64,000 nt of DNA from Asterochloris sp. CNOR1 (Eukaryota; Chlorophyta; Trebouxiophyceae; Trebouxiales; Trebouxiaceae), in the NCBI GenBank assembly GCA_963969365.1, contig OZ017749.1:3534001-3598000 (forward strand), given 5' to 3'. Both the position numbers and the translations under genes were made by a program. Under the pieces are notes generated by a model. The model did no database searches. It had not been told where the DNA came from and worked only from the letters and a program-made list of their open reading frames with translations. Shown in pieces: positions 54,497 to 64,000 of this stretch; the first letter of the stretch is position 1, and every line of letters begins with the position of its first letter.

Positions 54497-57400
54497 ATGG
54501 CTGACAGCAGCCAAAGGCAAGCCAATGGCCACTCTGAGGCCAATGGAACAGCCCCCACAGCTGCTGGCTTCAGCCTCACATTTGGCGCTGCAAAGGGCCG
54601 CGGTGGGCAGCCCCACCGCACTCTCAGGCCTGTGTCAAAACAAGCCAAGCCCGAGGCCGCCAATGGATTCGGCGTTGAGGACCAGAGCAGGGCAGGGCCC
54701 CGCATCATCCCCAAGCAGGCGGACACCTTTGCCACTGAGAGGCAACGGGCGCCGCGCTTCCTGCCGACAGCTGGCCAGGATCCGGCCAATGGGCTCAGCT
54801 TTGAGCTGGCGGATGCTGAGCAGGACAGGTGAGGCTTTAGCATCATGGTCCACTCATCCGGCAGCACCTGGGTCATCGCTATTGCTTTGAGGTCTTCAAG
54901 TGCCTTGCGCGTGGCTGAGTAAGCAGCGGCACAGAGACTCGGAGACTTCTTTGGACGCTACCACTGTCCACAGTGCTTTTGAGTTTCACAGCTTCTGGCG
55001 GAAGACTGCTGTCTGCAGCTGCATGCAGCATCCTGGCATATGACGTCTCCTCTCTAGGTCTGCTTCCTGTTGAGACTGCACTGCCTTTTTGTGTCCTCAA
55101 AGGTCACCCATCATGCCTGTATGTATGTCTGTGTGTTGCTTTGTGAGTCAGATAGGCTTTTCTGCAGCTGCACGCTGATGGCGCTTCTCTGACCTGCACA
55201 GGTCCGGCATCAGCTTTGGCCTCACAGTGCGTGTGAAGGAGGAGCCAGATGCCCAGGCAGTGCAGGCTGTGGCCACCGTGGCCGCGGCCACAGCAGCTAT
55301 GCAGGGCGATGTGGAGCGGGCGCGCTTCCTGCAGGTGACACATGCGGGTGTGCTAGCCGAGGTGTGTGCATCTCCTCCCATTGGCTATGCAGCAGGCGGC
55401 AGCAGCCACGCTGGGCAGGAGCTGCTGCAGCAGCCACCACCTGCAGCCGCCGTAGGTGAGGGGGGGCCGGCCTGCAGGTAACAGCTTTGCAGGCGTACTT
55501 GCCCTTGCCATGCACGTGCGCAGCAGGGGCAACAAGACAGGGCTGGCAGGGCTGTTCTTTCCTTGCCAGGTCATGCATGTGCCCCCCCTCTTGATTGCGT
55601 TCAGTGACAAGGGATTCAGCTGTGGCTGGTGAAGTACTTCTGCTATCCTTGCATGGCAAGGGTGGTAAAGGGCTGTCAGACACTTGCACCACTAGTTGAG
55701 CTCATGCTAGGCCTCCTGTTGGCTGACAATGCCCGTCACGCCTCTGCCCTTGTTGTTCTGCAGGAGGTTGAGGAGGTGCCTGAGGAGCTGGACCCCACCA
55801 GTGCTGCTTATGAGTCGATGCCGATTGAGGATTTCGGTCTAGCAATGCTGCTGGGCATGGGCTGGAATGAGAAGAGGGCTGTAGGTCTGTGCCTTATACT
55901 CAACTCAGGGTGCCACGCTGACTGCTGGGCACTCGTGTCAGTCCTCAGCAGTCTTCTCAAAGCGCAAGATGGGATTGTCAGGAGCATGCCTATTGTGCTG
56001 CTGTTGGAAAGCTGGGGCTTGGCTGCCCGCTGTGCTCTCCGGCGCTGTTGCCATCAAGGATATGGGCATGCCCAATGACTTGCTGGTGGTGTCAGTTATA
56101 ACATGACCCAGCACCTGCTATTGCCTCTTGACGCCTTGGTGCTTCTGTGCTGCGCAGGCAAGAACGACAACCTTAAGCCAGCGCAGGCCAAGCAGTATGT
56201 TGCTCGCCCTGGCCTGCTGGGCTTGGGGGCTGAACCGGTGCCTCAGGCTGAGAAGAAAGAGAGGCGCTTCATCAGGTGAGGTTGGTAGCATCACTGGTGG
56301 CCACTTAAGTGCTGCGACGTCGACAGTGTCATTGCATCCTGCAAGGCTGCCTGGGGTGACTGGATTTGCTGTCACGCGGGGGGAAATTAAGTCCATACGG
56401 CGGGACGTCTCACACAAGCAGGTCGGCACGAGGCACATGAGCACCCCTCCATGCCTGGCCAATGAGGGCTGATGATATGTGAGCATGCAGCCCCTAGATT
56501 TTGCAGCTTATGTGCCTCTGCTGCGACTGCTGCAACGTGCCAATCAGGCACTGCTCCAAACGTTTTCATGAGAGCTCTGTTCAGAATTGGTTGCTGGTGT
56601 TGCAGGCCCGGGGACACTCGTGAGGGCAAGAAGAACCTCATTTATGTGGACGAGAGTGGGCATCAGCGCCACATGAAGAGTGAGGATGACAGGCTAGTGG
56701 AGAGGGATGATGGCTCCCTGAAGCCGGGCCGGTTGGTGCACGTGGTGGCGGGGCGGCACAAGGGCCTGCAGGTGGGTTGACAGCTCCTTGCATCATAGCC
56801 ATGCAGTCGGCCCCTGGCCAGGGTGGGACGCCCCCTCAATGCCCGCATGGCCTCAAGGACCCGCATGCCAGGGATGCAAGGCACCTGCTAACCAGCCTGC
56901 AGCCCTTGTAGCCGCCACCACATGCACTGCCTGGCCAGGCCGTACGTGAGGGAAGGGTAAGCGATTGCTGCCACTGCGTCATGGAAACACCATCGCGGGG
57001 TGTTGCTGGCCCATGGTGCGCCAGCAGCTGTCCACCCAGATTGACAGTAGCTGTGCACATCCTGCTCTCTGGCTGTTGGCAGGGTGATGCAAAGATCTGC
57101 AGGGGGGCCAGCAGCTTTGTCTTGGCTGCTCTACAGCCCTGGTGCCCTTATGGTGCAGCAGCTTGCTTTCTGCAGGTGAGGCGCCACCGATCAAGGCAGC
57201 CTGTGACTGTGGTACTATGCTATATGTTCAGGCCACAGGCAGTGGGCACCTCCAGGCACTGATGTGCGGGCCAGTCCTGCTGCTGAGAAGCTCTCAGATG
57301 CATCAGGCATACCATGTTGAGTGTGGCCTCAGGTTGTGCGGTCTTGCTGCAGGTGATGACAGACGGATGATTTCAATTGAGCCACTGTCAGGCTGAAGGC

Positions 57401-58175
57401 AAGCTTGCACTGAGTTGATAGGTCCGTCTGGCTGCAGGGTACGGTGGTAGCGCTGCAGCCGCTGTCCGAGGGCCACTCCCAGAGAGCCACAGTCAGGCTT
57501 GAGCCCAGCGAGGAAGTTGTCACAGTCCGGTGCAAGGAGCTGAGCTCCAGCGCTGCCATGAACGGCACGGGGCGCAGGCCTAAGCACAGGCACAGCAGTA
57601 GCCACAAGCGGGGCAGCCGGGAGCGGGACGAGGAACCAGGCCTGCAGGGCTCCAAGCGCCACAAGCACAGCAACAGCAGTCGTGAGCCATCTGCTGCTGC
57701 TGCAGTGGGGTTGGCCCCGGCGCAGGCTGATGGCGGTGTCATCAGCCTAGACTCAAGCGAGGGACCTGCCACAAGGGCAACGCATGGCAGCCAGCCCCGT
57801 GAGCCAGCTTGGCTGGCTCCCCACATCTCAGTCAAAATTGTGGACAAGCTTTTGTCTGGAGGCAAGCTGTACCTAAAAAAGGCAGAGGTCATAGATGTCA
57901 CTGAGCCCCGTGTGTGCTCCATATACAGCAAGGACATACACAAAGCAGTACATGGCATCCACCAGAACTTGCTTGAGACGGTGGTGCCACATGAAGCTGG
58001 ATCGCGCCTCCTGGTTGTCAGGGGGGACCACCGAGGGCAGAGGGCACGCCTCCTGAGGCGCAACAGCCGCAGTCAGGCAGTGGCTGTGCAGCTCACCTCT
58101 GACCTGTCCCAGGTTGTCAACCTGGGCTTTGATGATGTCTCCCACTTTGTGGGTGAGGCAGGGGAGGAGGAATGA
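54497..58175 (+). CDS. MOS2: G-patch and KOW domain splicing factor, MOS2/GPKOW
   Basis: Nuclear spliceosome protein related to yeast Spp2, which couples through its G-patch to a DEAH helicase (family knowledge). ATG 54497 (MADSSQRQANGHSEANG) was chosen because the open frame upstream lacks conserved character. The first exon carries FSLTFGAAKGRG and later RFLPTAGQDPANGLSFEL. Exon ~55203-55334 (SGISFGLTVRVKEEPDA) follows. G-patch: ~55765-55880 (PIEDFGLAMLLGMGWNEKRA) and ~56160-56276 (LKPAQAKQYVARPGLLGLGA). First KOW: ~56606-56770 (LKPGRLVHVVAGRHKGLQ), then 57438-58175 (GTVVALQPL) with a long Ser/Arg/His-rich linker. The second C-terminal KOW-like region (VVPHEAGSRLLVVRGDHRGQ) ends FVGEAGEEE with TGA. 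All hallmark regions of GPKOW are present. Confidence 0.9.
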
Positions 58176-58383
58176 TTTTTCTGGGTTTTGAAGAATGAAT
58201 TTGCTACCGAACTGAACTTACACTGTACCTTCCCAGCTGCTGCTGCTTGCACACATTGTGCATCACATACTGATAACGAAAATGAGCAGAACTGCAATCT
58301 CAAAAGTCTGTGGGTTTGCAATTTTAGAGTCATTTGTCAGGGGATGGGAGGGGAATGCATCAATCAGAACTACAGCAGAGGGC

Positions 58384-60166
58384 TCAGCAGTCCCAGGATG
58401 CTGAGGGGCTGTTGAAAGCTGGGTTGCTCATTGCTGCAATGCACTTGTCATAAAACTGTCCAGCCTGCTCGAGGTCACCCAGGTCTGTGAAGACATCAGC
58501 AATGTCGCCCAGAATGTCGCTGTCACTGCTGTGCTCATCCAGCGCCTGGGACAGCTCCAAGCAGTACTGCAGCGATCGAATGGCCAGGCGTAGGTCTCCT
58601 GCCTGCAGGTAACATGTGCGGACAATGGTCTGTGTCTGTTGCGCTGCACACTGTGCGGCTGCGGGGAGCATACTGCAAGCGAGGCAGTGCTGCCTTGAGG
58701 CATTCAGGTGGTGCATGCTGGCGGCAGCACAGGTATGCCACTCCAAGAGCACACCAGTCAGATCGCTGCCAAGCTGTCTCAGGGCTCATCAGAACTTGCC
58801 TGTCTCAAAGCCAGCGCGTTAGCTCTGGCTACTGCACGCTCTGCACGCTTATCCTTCAACTCCTGCGCCAGGGAGGCAGCCTGCAGTGAAGTCATGATTG
58901 TTGCTTGTGCCAGCCTGCGGTGCACTCCCAGCTTGCTCTGACAGGCGGCCAACACTCCGGCTTGAGTTCCAGGATATGTCCTGTAATATGATGCAGCATC
59001 AGGTGCCCTCCAAGAGCGGGCAGACACAGCAGCGCTGGACATGGCTGATCTCCATGGTTGACAGTAATTCACAAAACAATGCTGGTTGCCACCCACTCTG
59101 GGGGCATTGGACACCCAGAAGAGCAGCAAAGCAGCTGCAGACCTGTCTAAACAGCTGCAGTGCGCCAGCCGAGTCCCTGCGCTCCACTTTCTCCCGGCCT
59201 TCTCTCAATTGCTTGGACAGGGCCCTGCGCGCCTGCAAGCCTTCACGTGATGCTGGGCTGTGCCTGACGTTGTGTATGCCGCAGCAGTCCCCACAGTCTG
59301 CACCCTGTGCCTGATCCCCAGCTGACAGAAGGGCACCACTGGAAGGCGCAGTCACAGCCCCATGAGCATTGCTGTATGTGCAGCTGCCATGCGATGGCTC
59401 CGGCTGCACAGCATGTTGGCCACAATGAGCAGCACAAGACGAGTGACAGCTGGCTTTGCCAGCCACAAAGCCCCAGCGCACAGGTCCGTGCCTTGCCTGC
59501 GAGAGGCTGAGGTTGTCATCCCCGAACCCTTCTGTGGGGTGGGCAGCTGAGGGGCCCTCCAGCGCCGTTTGCAGCGCCGCCCTGTAGGCCTTGATGGCCT
59601 CCTCATCTGTGGCCACGCAGACCAACTCTTCTTCCTGCAGCGTAGGAGCCTGTCAAGCGCAGCAAAGTTATGAAAGTGCAGGCAGATGTGGAAGCGCCGG
59701 CCTGCAGTGGGTTCACAACCCTAGACCAGTGATGCAGACCCATGGCACCAACAAACAAAACGAGAGCATAGCAGGGCCCAACACTGGTCTCCTTGCGTTG
59801 CTGCAGCTAAGAGGTGACTTGCCGCAGCCTGCCAGCTTGAAGTTTGTAATGCAGTTTCAACAGGCAGCACCTCACCTGCTCGTTGCGCTCCCGTAGCTGA
59901 CAGGAGACGTGCTGTAGCCTGCCAAGGTACTACGCAACAATTGCAGCGCAACTACGGGGGCCCACCTGTTCCTTGCGCTCCCGCAGCTGGCGGTTGATGC
60001 GCCGCAGCTTGCGGTTCATGCGCTCCACCTCCAAGCGGCGCTGCCTGGCCAGCCAGCCACCCACAAAGGCACCCACCACTGCAAATGCCTGCAGGCATGC
60101 AGCGCCCTGCCTTGCCAAACCACCCAACCAGATACACGCACCTGCACATGATAGATGCAGCCACAA
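58384..60166 (-). CDS. FLU-like TPR protein, regulator of chlorophyll (tetrapyrrole) synthesis
   Basis: FLU/FLP proteins sit on plastid membranes and restrain glutamyl-tRNA reductase through their TPR domain (family knowledge). A hydrophobic segment AFAVVGAFVGGWLARQ (~60040-60092) followed by a charged coiled coil (VERMNRKLRRINRQLRERKE) matches the FLU membrane anchor and coil. Exon 59497-~59625 (DEEAIKAYRAALQTAL) and exon 59143-59232 (ARRALSKQLREGREKVERRD, AGALQLFRQ) follow. A segment at ~58815-58950 reads QAASLAQELKDKRAERAVA. TPR helices come at ~58690-58800 and in the last exon, 58384-~58610 (SDSDILGDIADVFTDLGDLE, AGQFYDKCIAAM), ending SASWDC with TGA at 58384-58386. The intron 59233-59496 appears to use a GC donor (CAG/gcaagg). 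The plastid transit peptide and true start upstream of 60166 are not resolved. Confidence 0.75.
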
Positions 60167-60837
60167 TACGAGGTGGCCACAAGATCAAGCTAGACTTCCA
60201 TGGACACAAGCTGCCCCAGGAATTTCTGGGTTGGGGCTGATTGCAACAAGTGGCTGGCTGAAGCATCGGCTGCTGCTCAGCCATGCGTAGCCCTAAAGGG
60301 TGCCATCACTACAAAGCCCTGCAGATGCACGGTGCCTCACAGACCCCTATTCGGGAGGCATGACCTGCAGGATACGATTGCATGGCTAGATCACACCTGG
60401 GTACATGCCTGCAGGCGTGCACAGTACTCCACACAAAGTACTCAATCAGGGGCTGCCACCACTGTAAAAATGTTCAGCTGGCAGCACCTCATGAGCTTGC
60501 AGCACTGCCCCAAAACTGCACATGCCTGCCATTGCAGCTATCCAGAGTGCAGTGCCCGGCCAACATCTCAGCTCGTGGAGGCGTGTCACTGCAGCAACCA
60601 CTGCAGGCCTCCATCTGGTGCAGCCAATGTTGTGTGATTCCAGCGTCGGGCTGCACGGACGCTGGCAGGGACAATGGTGCAATCCTGGGTGGCTGCTACG
60701 GCTGCTATGATAATGTTGACGCAGCATGTGATGTGCAGAGGCTTGCCTGCATGAGCAGCAATGCCAGAAGCATGCGGGGGCGCCCCACATGCTGATGTTC
60801 AAGTGCTGGCGTCACAGCAGGGGCTTCCGCAAGGTAC
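60167..60837. other. Divergent spacer; probable FLU-like transit-peptide region
   Basis: This should contain the missing first exon(s) of the FLU-like gene (minus) and the promoters of both flanking genes. Candidate minus frames exist (an ATG at 60284, and a frame 60446-60802), but neither joins convincingly to the membrane-anchor exon. Confidence 0.3.
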
Positions 60838-61578
60838 ATGATGCACTGGTGCTCTGAACATGGTCTGCCCTCCGAGGATGCTGTTGCTGCTGCGCAGCAC
60901 CACTTGCGGCGAATTCCTGTCCCTTTTGTCAGGTGTGCTGCTTCCCACTGTGGTCTGCACGGATCACAGCATGTGATCTGGACATTGCACATGAGCTGAT
61001 CACAATCATTTGCATTCATGCTGGTGCCCACCTGAGGACACTTCGGCAGCCCTGCTGACAACATGGCGTGCTGATGTTCATGTCTCGGGGCAAGCAGGTT
61101 GTCCGAGACCGAAAGGGGAACATCACTTTTGGGGCGCTCTCCATATTGGGATAAGCTGCCAGCAGCCATGCTGCCTTCAGGCCTGCTCCAGCAATGCAAA
61201 AATTGCTTGCATGTCCCAGACCTGCACTGCCAGAATACAGCAGGCAGCAGCACTGCTTGGCGCATCAGACAGCAGCACTCTAATTGCCGTCAGGTTTGCG
61301 AGGCTGCATCTGACCAGAATTACATGCAGGACGATTTGTGCACATGTGCAGCATCTCAATCAAACAAGTGCATGCAGGGCATCTGCTGTGCCTCCGCACT
61401 GGAGCAGCTGGCGCAAAAGGAGCAAGACAGAACAGGCTCAGCTCCGCCCTGGGCCTTTGGCTTTCAGTGCAATGAGCGCTACCTGCAGTGGGATGACTCT
61501 GCACAGCGCCAGCTCATCAAGATTCATGTGGCAGAGAAGCTGGACAAAGTCAGCCGTTTGCCTGTCAGGGAGACATGA
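60838..61578 (+). CDS. Unrecognised small protein gene
   Basis: A probable first exon starts ATG ATG CAC at 60838 (MMHWCSEHGLPSEDAVAAAQ, then HHLRRIPVPF) and ends at a gtgtgc donor at ~60933. The last exon, about 61379-61578, reads ASALEQLAQKEQDRTGSAPP then WAFGFQCNERYLQWDDSAQR and ends VSRLPVRET with TGA at 61576-61578. A middle exon near 61290-61345 (VCEAASDQNYMQDD) is likely. The conserved-looking WAFGFQCNERYLQW patch suggests a real folded domain, but I cannot name it. No signal peptide or membrane segment is seen. It is divergent from the FLU-like gene. Confidence 0.5.
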
Positions 61579-61719
61579 TGGTGCTGCTTAAGGTTTCCAC
61601 CTGATGCGCACTTGTGCATGATGGTTGACACTGAGCCATGCTGCCCTGAAGGCTGCTTCAGAAGCGGGCTGGCTGATGTGATGTGATGTGCTGGCTGGCT
61701 CAGGGGTCTTACTTGTTGG

Positions 61720-62881
61720 GGGGGCTTGATGCTCTGGTGCGGTCGGCCACAGACCTCAACTGCGCACTGGCCTTCTGGTGGGGCTTTGGAGCTGTGCCTG
61801 AGGTGATCAAGCAGTTGGCCAGAGAAGGGTAACATTCAAGAAACTTTAGCTCCGCTCAGCCTGTTGAGATGTGGGTGTCTGCGAGTACGGGAGTACTTTT
61901 GGATCAGGGCAAAACTGCATAAGTGCGTCTTGCTTGTGTGGTGTTGTTGACAACATACTAGGTGCTGTGGTTGACAACTTACTAAAGATGGACATGCCGC
62001 TGAGCAGTCCCACCTTGTCTGGTTGCAGGAGGTGCCGTGGGTCGAAGACAGAATTGATGAACTGGCTGTCGTCCTGCCTGACATGCTGGGCAAGCTGGAA
62101 CGCATGAAGGCAGACATGCTGTTGGCCCTTGTATCAGACACAGAGGTGGCCACTGCTGTCTGCCGCATGGCTGCAACTTGGCAGGTCGTGTGTGGTGGCT
62201 GTTATGTTGTCAGCTGAATGGCCAACTGAGCACTGCCAGCATCTGGAAGGGCCCTGCCTGCTCCACACTGCGACTGCAGAGGAGCATCAGTGTCTGCAGG
62301 TCATTGCTCAGAAAGTTGTAAGACTGGCAGAGGCACTGCCTGGTGTCAATGTCTCCCAGATGGTTGCCAGGCAGCCCCGTATCCTCTTCAAATTTTCTTT
62401 GGAAGCACTGACAGCAAATGCCAGCGCCCTCAGGTGAGGTTGACATCCTGTGGACCCAGAGGAGCGCGCCAATTTCTTGCTATATCTGCATGTGGCGGCC
62501 TGTCTTGTAGTGTGCACGCGAATGGGCTGGATTTCGTCTGTCAAGTGCCCTCCGGGTGAACATCTGTCCTGCTATCCACCTGAGTGTTGCAGGCAGCCAT
62601 CCCCACTGCATCTGCTTGCCATCTCTGGCTGCAGCACAAGTCTCCTGCCAGCAGAAGACTGGTGTGCATGCAGGCAGGCTCTGCCCAATGCAGATCTGGG
62701 GAAGCTGCTCGCCAGGGAGCCTCTGATGCTTACTGTTGACGTGCAAGCATGCCTTCAAGAAGTCAGGCGCCTGTTGCCTGATATAGACCCGGTCGCCTAC
62801 CTGACTAACAACCCTGAAGGTGTGCTGGACATGGAGCAGTCTGCCCTGCCCTCTGCCTTGGATGGCAACCTGGTGGAGTGA
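61720..62881 (+). CDS. mTERF-like helical-repeat protein (organelle gene expression)
   Basis: mTERF proteins bind nucleic acid in mitochondria or plastids through about 30-residue helical repeats with a conserved proline. The exon at ~61720-61829 encodes LDALVRSATDLNCALAFWWG then VPEVIKQLAREG. Exon 62029-~62185 reads VPWVEDRIDELAVVLPDMLG. Exon ~62299-62436 reads VRLAEALPGVNVSQMVARQP then RILF. The last exon, ~62669-62881, reads PNADLGKLLAREPLMLTVDV then VRRLLPDIDPVAYLTNNPEG and ends SALDGNLVE with TGA. The LP-x-V/D-xxxL-xxxP-xLL spacing repeats at least three times, which fits mTERF or related algal helical-repeat families. The start codon was not found; a first exon with a targeting peptide is expected between 61579 and 61720 or further into the spacer. 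Confidence 0.6.
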
Positions 62882-63518
62882 AGGCATGTGCTCAGACCTG
62901 AAAGTTCTTTGAAGCTTGTATATCTGTCTAGACTCCATCCAGCAGAGTATGCACAGCTTGAGCTGCTTTACGATGCCAAAGCTGCATAGTGTTGTTCTAC
63001 GTTGCCCTGAGCTTGAAAGTGAGCTGTGCCTGTGCTGATCCTTTTGGCTGGCAGAACAATGTGTTGCCATTCGCTGTCTTGGTGGTTTCTGGTCCTGATG
63101 GTGAAGCCAGACTGCCAGCCTTTAGGTGGACTCTGGACATGGACCGTCCATCCATAGAGCACCTTGGGAGAGCTGCTGGTTCTCGGGAGATGGCATGGCC
63201 TTGTTGCTTGTGCATTGAGGGTGTGAGGCCTGCCAGCACTTTTGTATAGCACTGCAGCGATGCAGCCAATCCCTCAGCACCCCTTTTGTGAATGCTTCTC
63301 TGCAGCCGCTCACGCCATGTCCTCCTGAAGTTCTTGCCGCCGTAGATCCACCATCTGGTGCACTCCCTGAGCACTTCAGTATGACACAGTCCTTTGGTGC
63401 AGCTCTGATTTGATTGCTGCTCACTGCAGAGGGACTGAGTGCCAGACTGCAGGCCTGCCAGCTTAGCACATGCCTACGGCTGTCTGCAGGAACCACATGT
63501 GTAACGTTAGTGTTGATG
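62882..63518. other. No supported gene
   Basis: A plus-strand frame from ~63050 to 63249 opens after a ggcag acceptor-like site and is mildly protein-like (NNVLPFAVLVVSGPDGEA), but lacks a recognisable domain or partner exons. The remainder shows nothing. Confidence 0.3.
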
Positions 63519-63931
63519 CTAAGGCTTTAGAGATGTAACGTTGGCACTGGCGCCAGTGTCAAGCAACACCTTAAAGGGCTGCCCTGCAGATGTAGCAGAA
63601 TATAACATTGAGAGTCGCTCAGGGTCAGCACTGGAAGTTGCAAATGCATGAGACAAAGACCCAGAGCTGGGCCGCCATGAGGGCTGCCCAGGTGCATCAT
63701 GGTGAATAAGCATGTGCTGAGTGCACCGCTTAAGGGTGCCATTGGCATCCTCAAACAGTAGATGCCCTTTTGGAAACTGAGTGACAAGCTGCATGCATGG
63801 ATGCATATGCCCCTGAGCAAATGTAGCCAAGGTGCTTGCTTAACCTGGGGCACTGCAATGCAAGCTGAAGTTGTCATGGGCGCAGCAGACTTGCAGCGCC
63901 CATAGTGTTGGATGCTGTGCTCAATAAGCAA
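63519..63931 (-). mobile_element. LTR-retrotransposon fossil, gag-pol protease region
   Basis: The minus strand carries a retropepsin-like active-site segment (VLLDTGASANV) with an upstream Gln/Ser/Leu-rich flank, as in the protease region of Ty1/copia- or Ty3/gypsy-type polyproteins. Only a fragment is visible: no integrase, reverse transcriptase or terminal repeat was recognised in the window. More may lie beyond 64000. It looks degraded and therefore old, with several breaks. Confidence 0.5.
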
Positions 63932-64000
63932 GGTAGGTGGAGCCAGCCAGATGTGAGTGGGGCCTGCAACATGCGAAGCAAGGAGTGGATGGTCTGCATC

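Noticed and set aside
57329-58063. Minus-strand 244-codon frame
   Set aside because: Antisense of the large MOS2 exon, which has the conserved KOW content on the plus strand.
60180-60240. Plus-strand stretch reading IRGGHKIKLDFHGHKLPQEF
   Set aside because: Striking composition but isolated, no upstream start or splice context, and it lies where the FLU-like gene's first exon should be on the other strand.

Overview
The window looks like nuclear DNA of a green alga (Chlorophyta; trebouxiophyte- or chlorophycean-like). The grounds are GC-rich, very intron-dense genes with GT-AG introns (acceptors usually ctgcag), plastid-type proteins (ribosomal protein S4, a FLU-like TPR regulator, an mTERF-like protein) and plant-type families (MOS2, RH28/DDX27, plant-type OTU protease). 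Because exons are mostly 30-300 nt, genes were read exon by exon from conserved motifs. Most outer limits are good, but many internal splice sites are approximate. No bacterial features, CRISPR arrays or rRNA were seen. tRNA or snoRNA genes hidden in introns cannot be excluded by eye.

Layout: (1) 160-324 +, last exon of a gene entering from the left. (2) 1777-3767 +, small secreted protein. (3) 4160-~6196 -, plastid-type ribosomal protein S4, apparently nuclear. (4) 6809-9262 -, thioredoxin fused to a UBX domain, 221 residues, complete in eight exons. (5) ~10669-12027 -, coding-like exons of no recognised family. (6) 12115-18185 +, mucin-like single-pass membrane protein. (7) 18547-27115 -, Kelch-BTB protein. 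(8) 27393-36045 +, DEAD-box helicase DDX27/Drs1. (9) 36113-38081 -, OTU deubiquitinase. (10) ~38601-48714 +, Pumilio with eight repeats. (11) 49127-~54221 -, isovaleryl-CoA dehydrogenase. (12) 54497-58175 +, MOS2/GPKOW splicing factor. (13) 58384-~60166 -, FLU-like regulator. (14) 60838-61578 +, unknown. (15) ~61720-62881 +, mTERF-like. (16) 63519-63931 -, LTR-retroelement fossil with a retropepsin motif.

The genes are mostly single housekeeping or regulatory units rather than a pathway cluster. Ubiquitin/p97-related functions recur (Trx-UBX, Kelch-BTB, OTU), as do RNA functions (DDX27, Pumilio, MOS2, mTERF-like), but this is probably chance neighbourhood. Several genes are divergently paired; two pairs are only about 275 bp apart between start codons.

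The strongest unusual signal is structural. In at least seven genes, introns beside an exon contain decayed tandem copies of that exon's edge, including the splice site. The clearest case is a 19 x 19-bp minisatellite in the Kelch-BTB gene, whose repeat unit is the 5' splice junction itself. Copies of a Pumilio-repeat exon, a BTB exon and dehydrogenase exons show the same behaviour. This suggests a local process in which tandem duplication at exon borders enlarges or creates introns.
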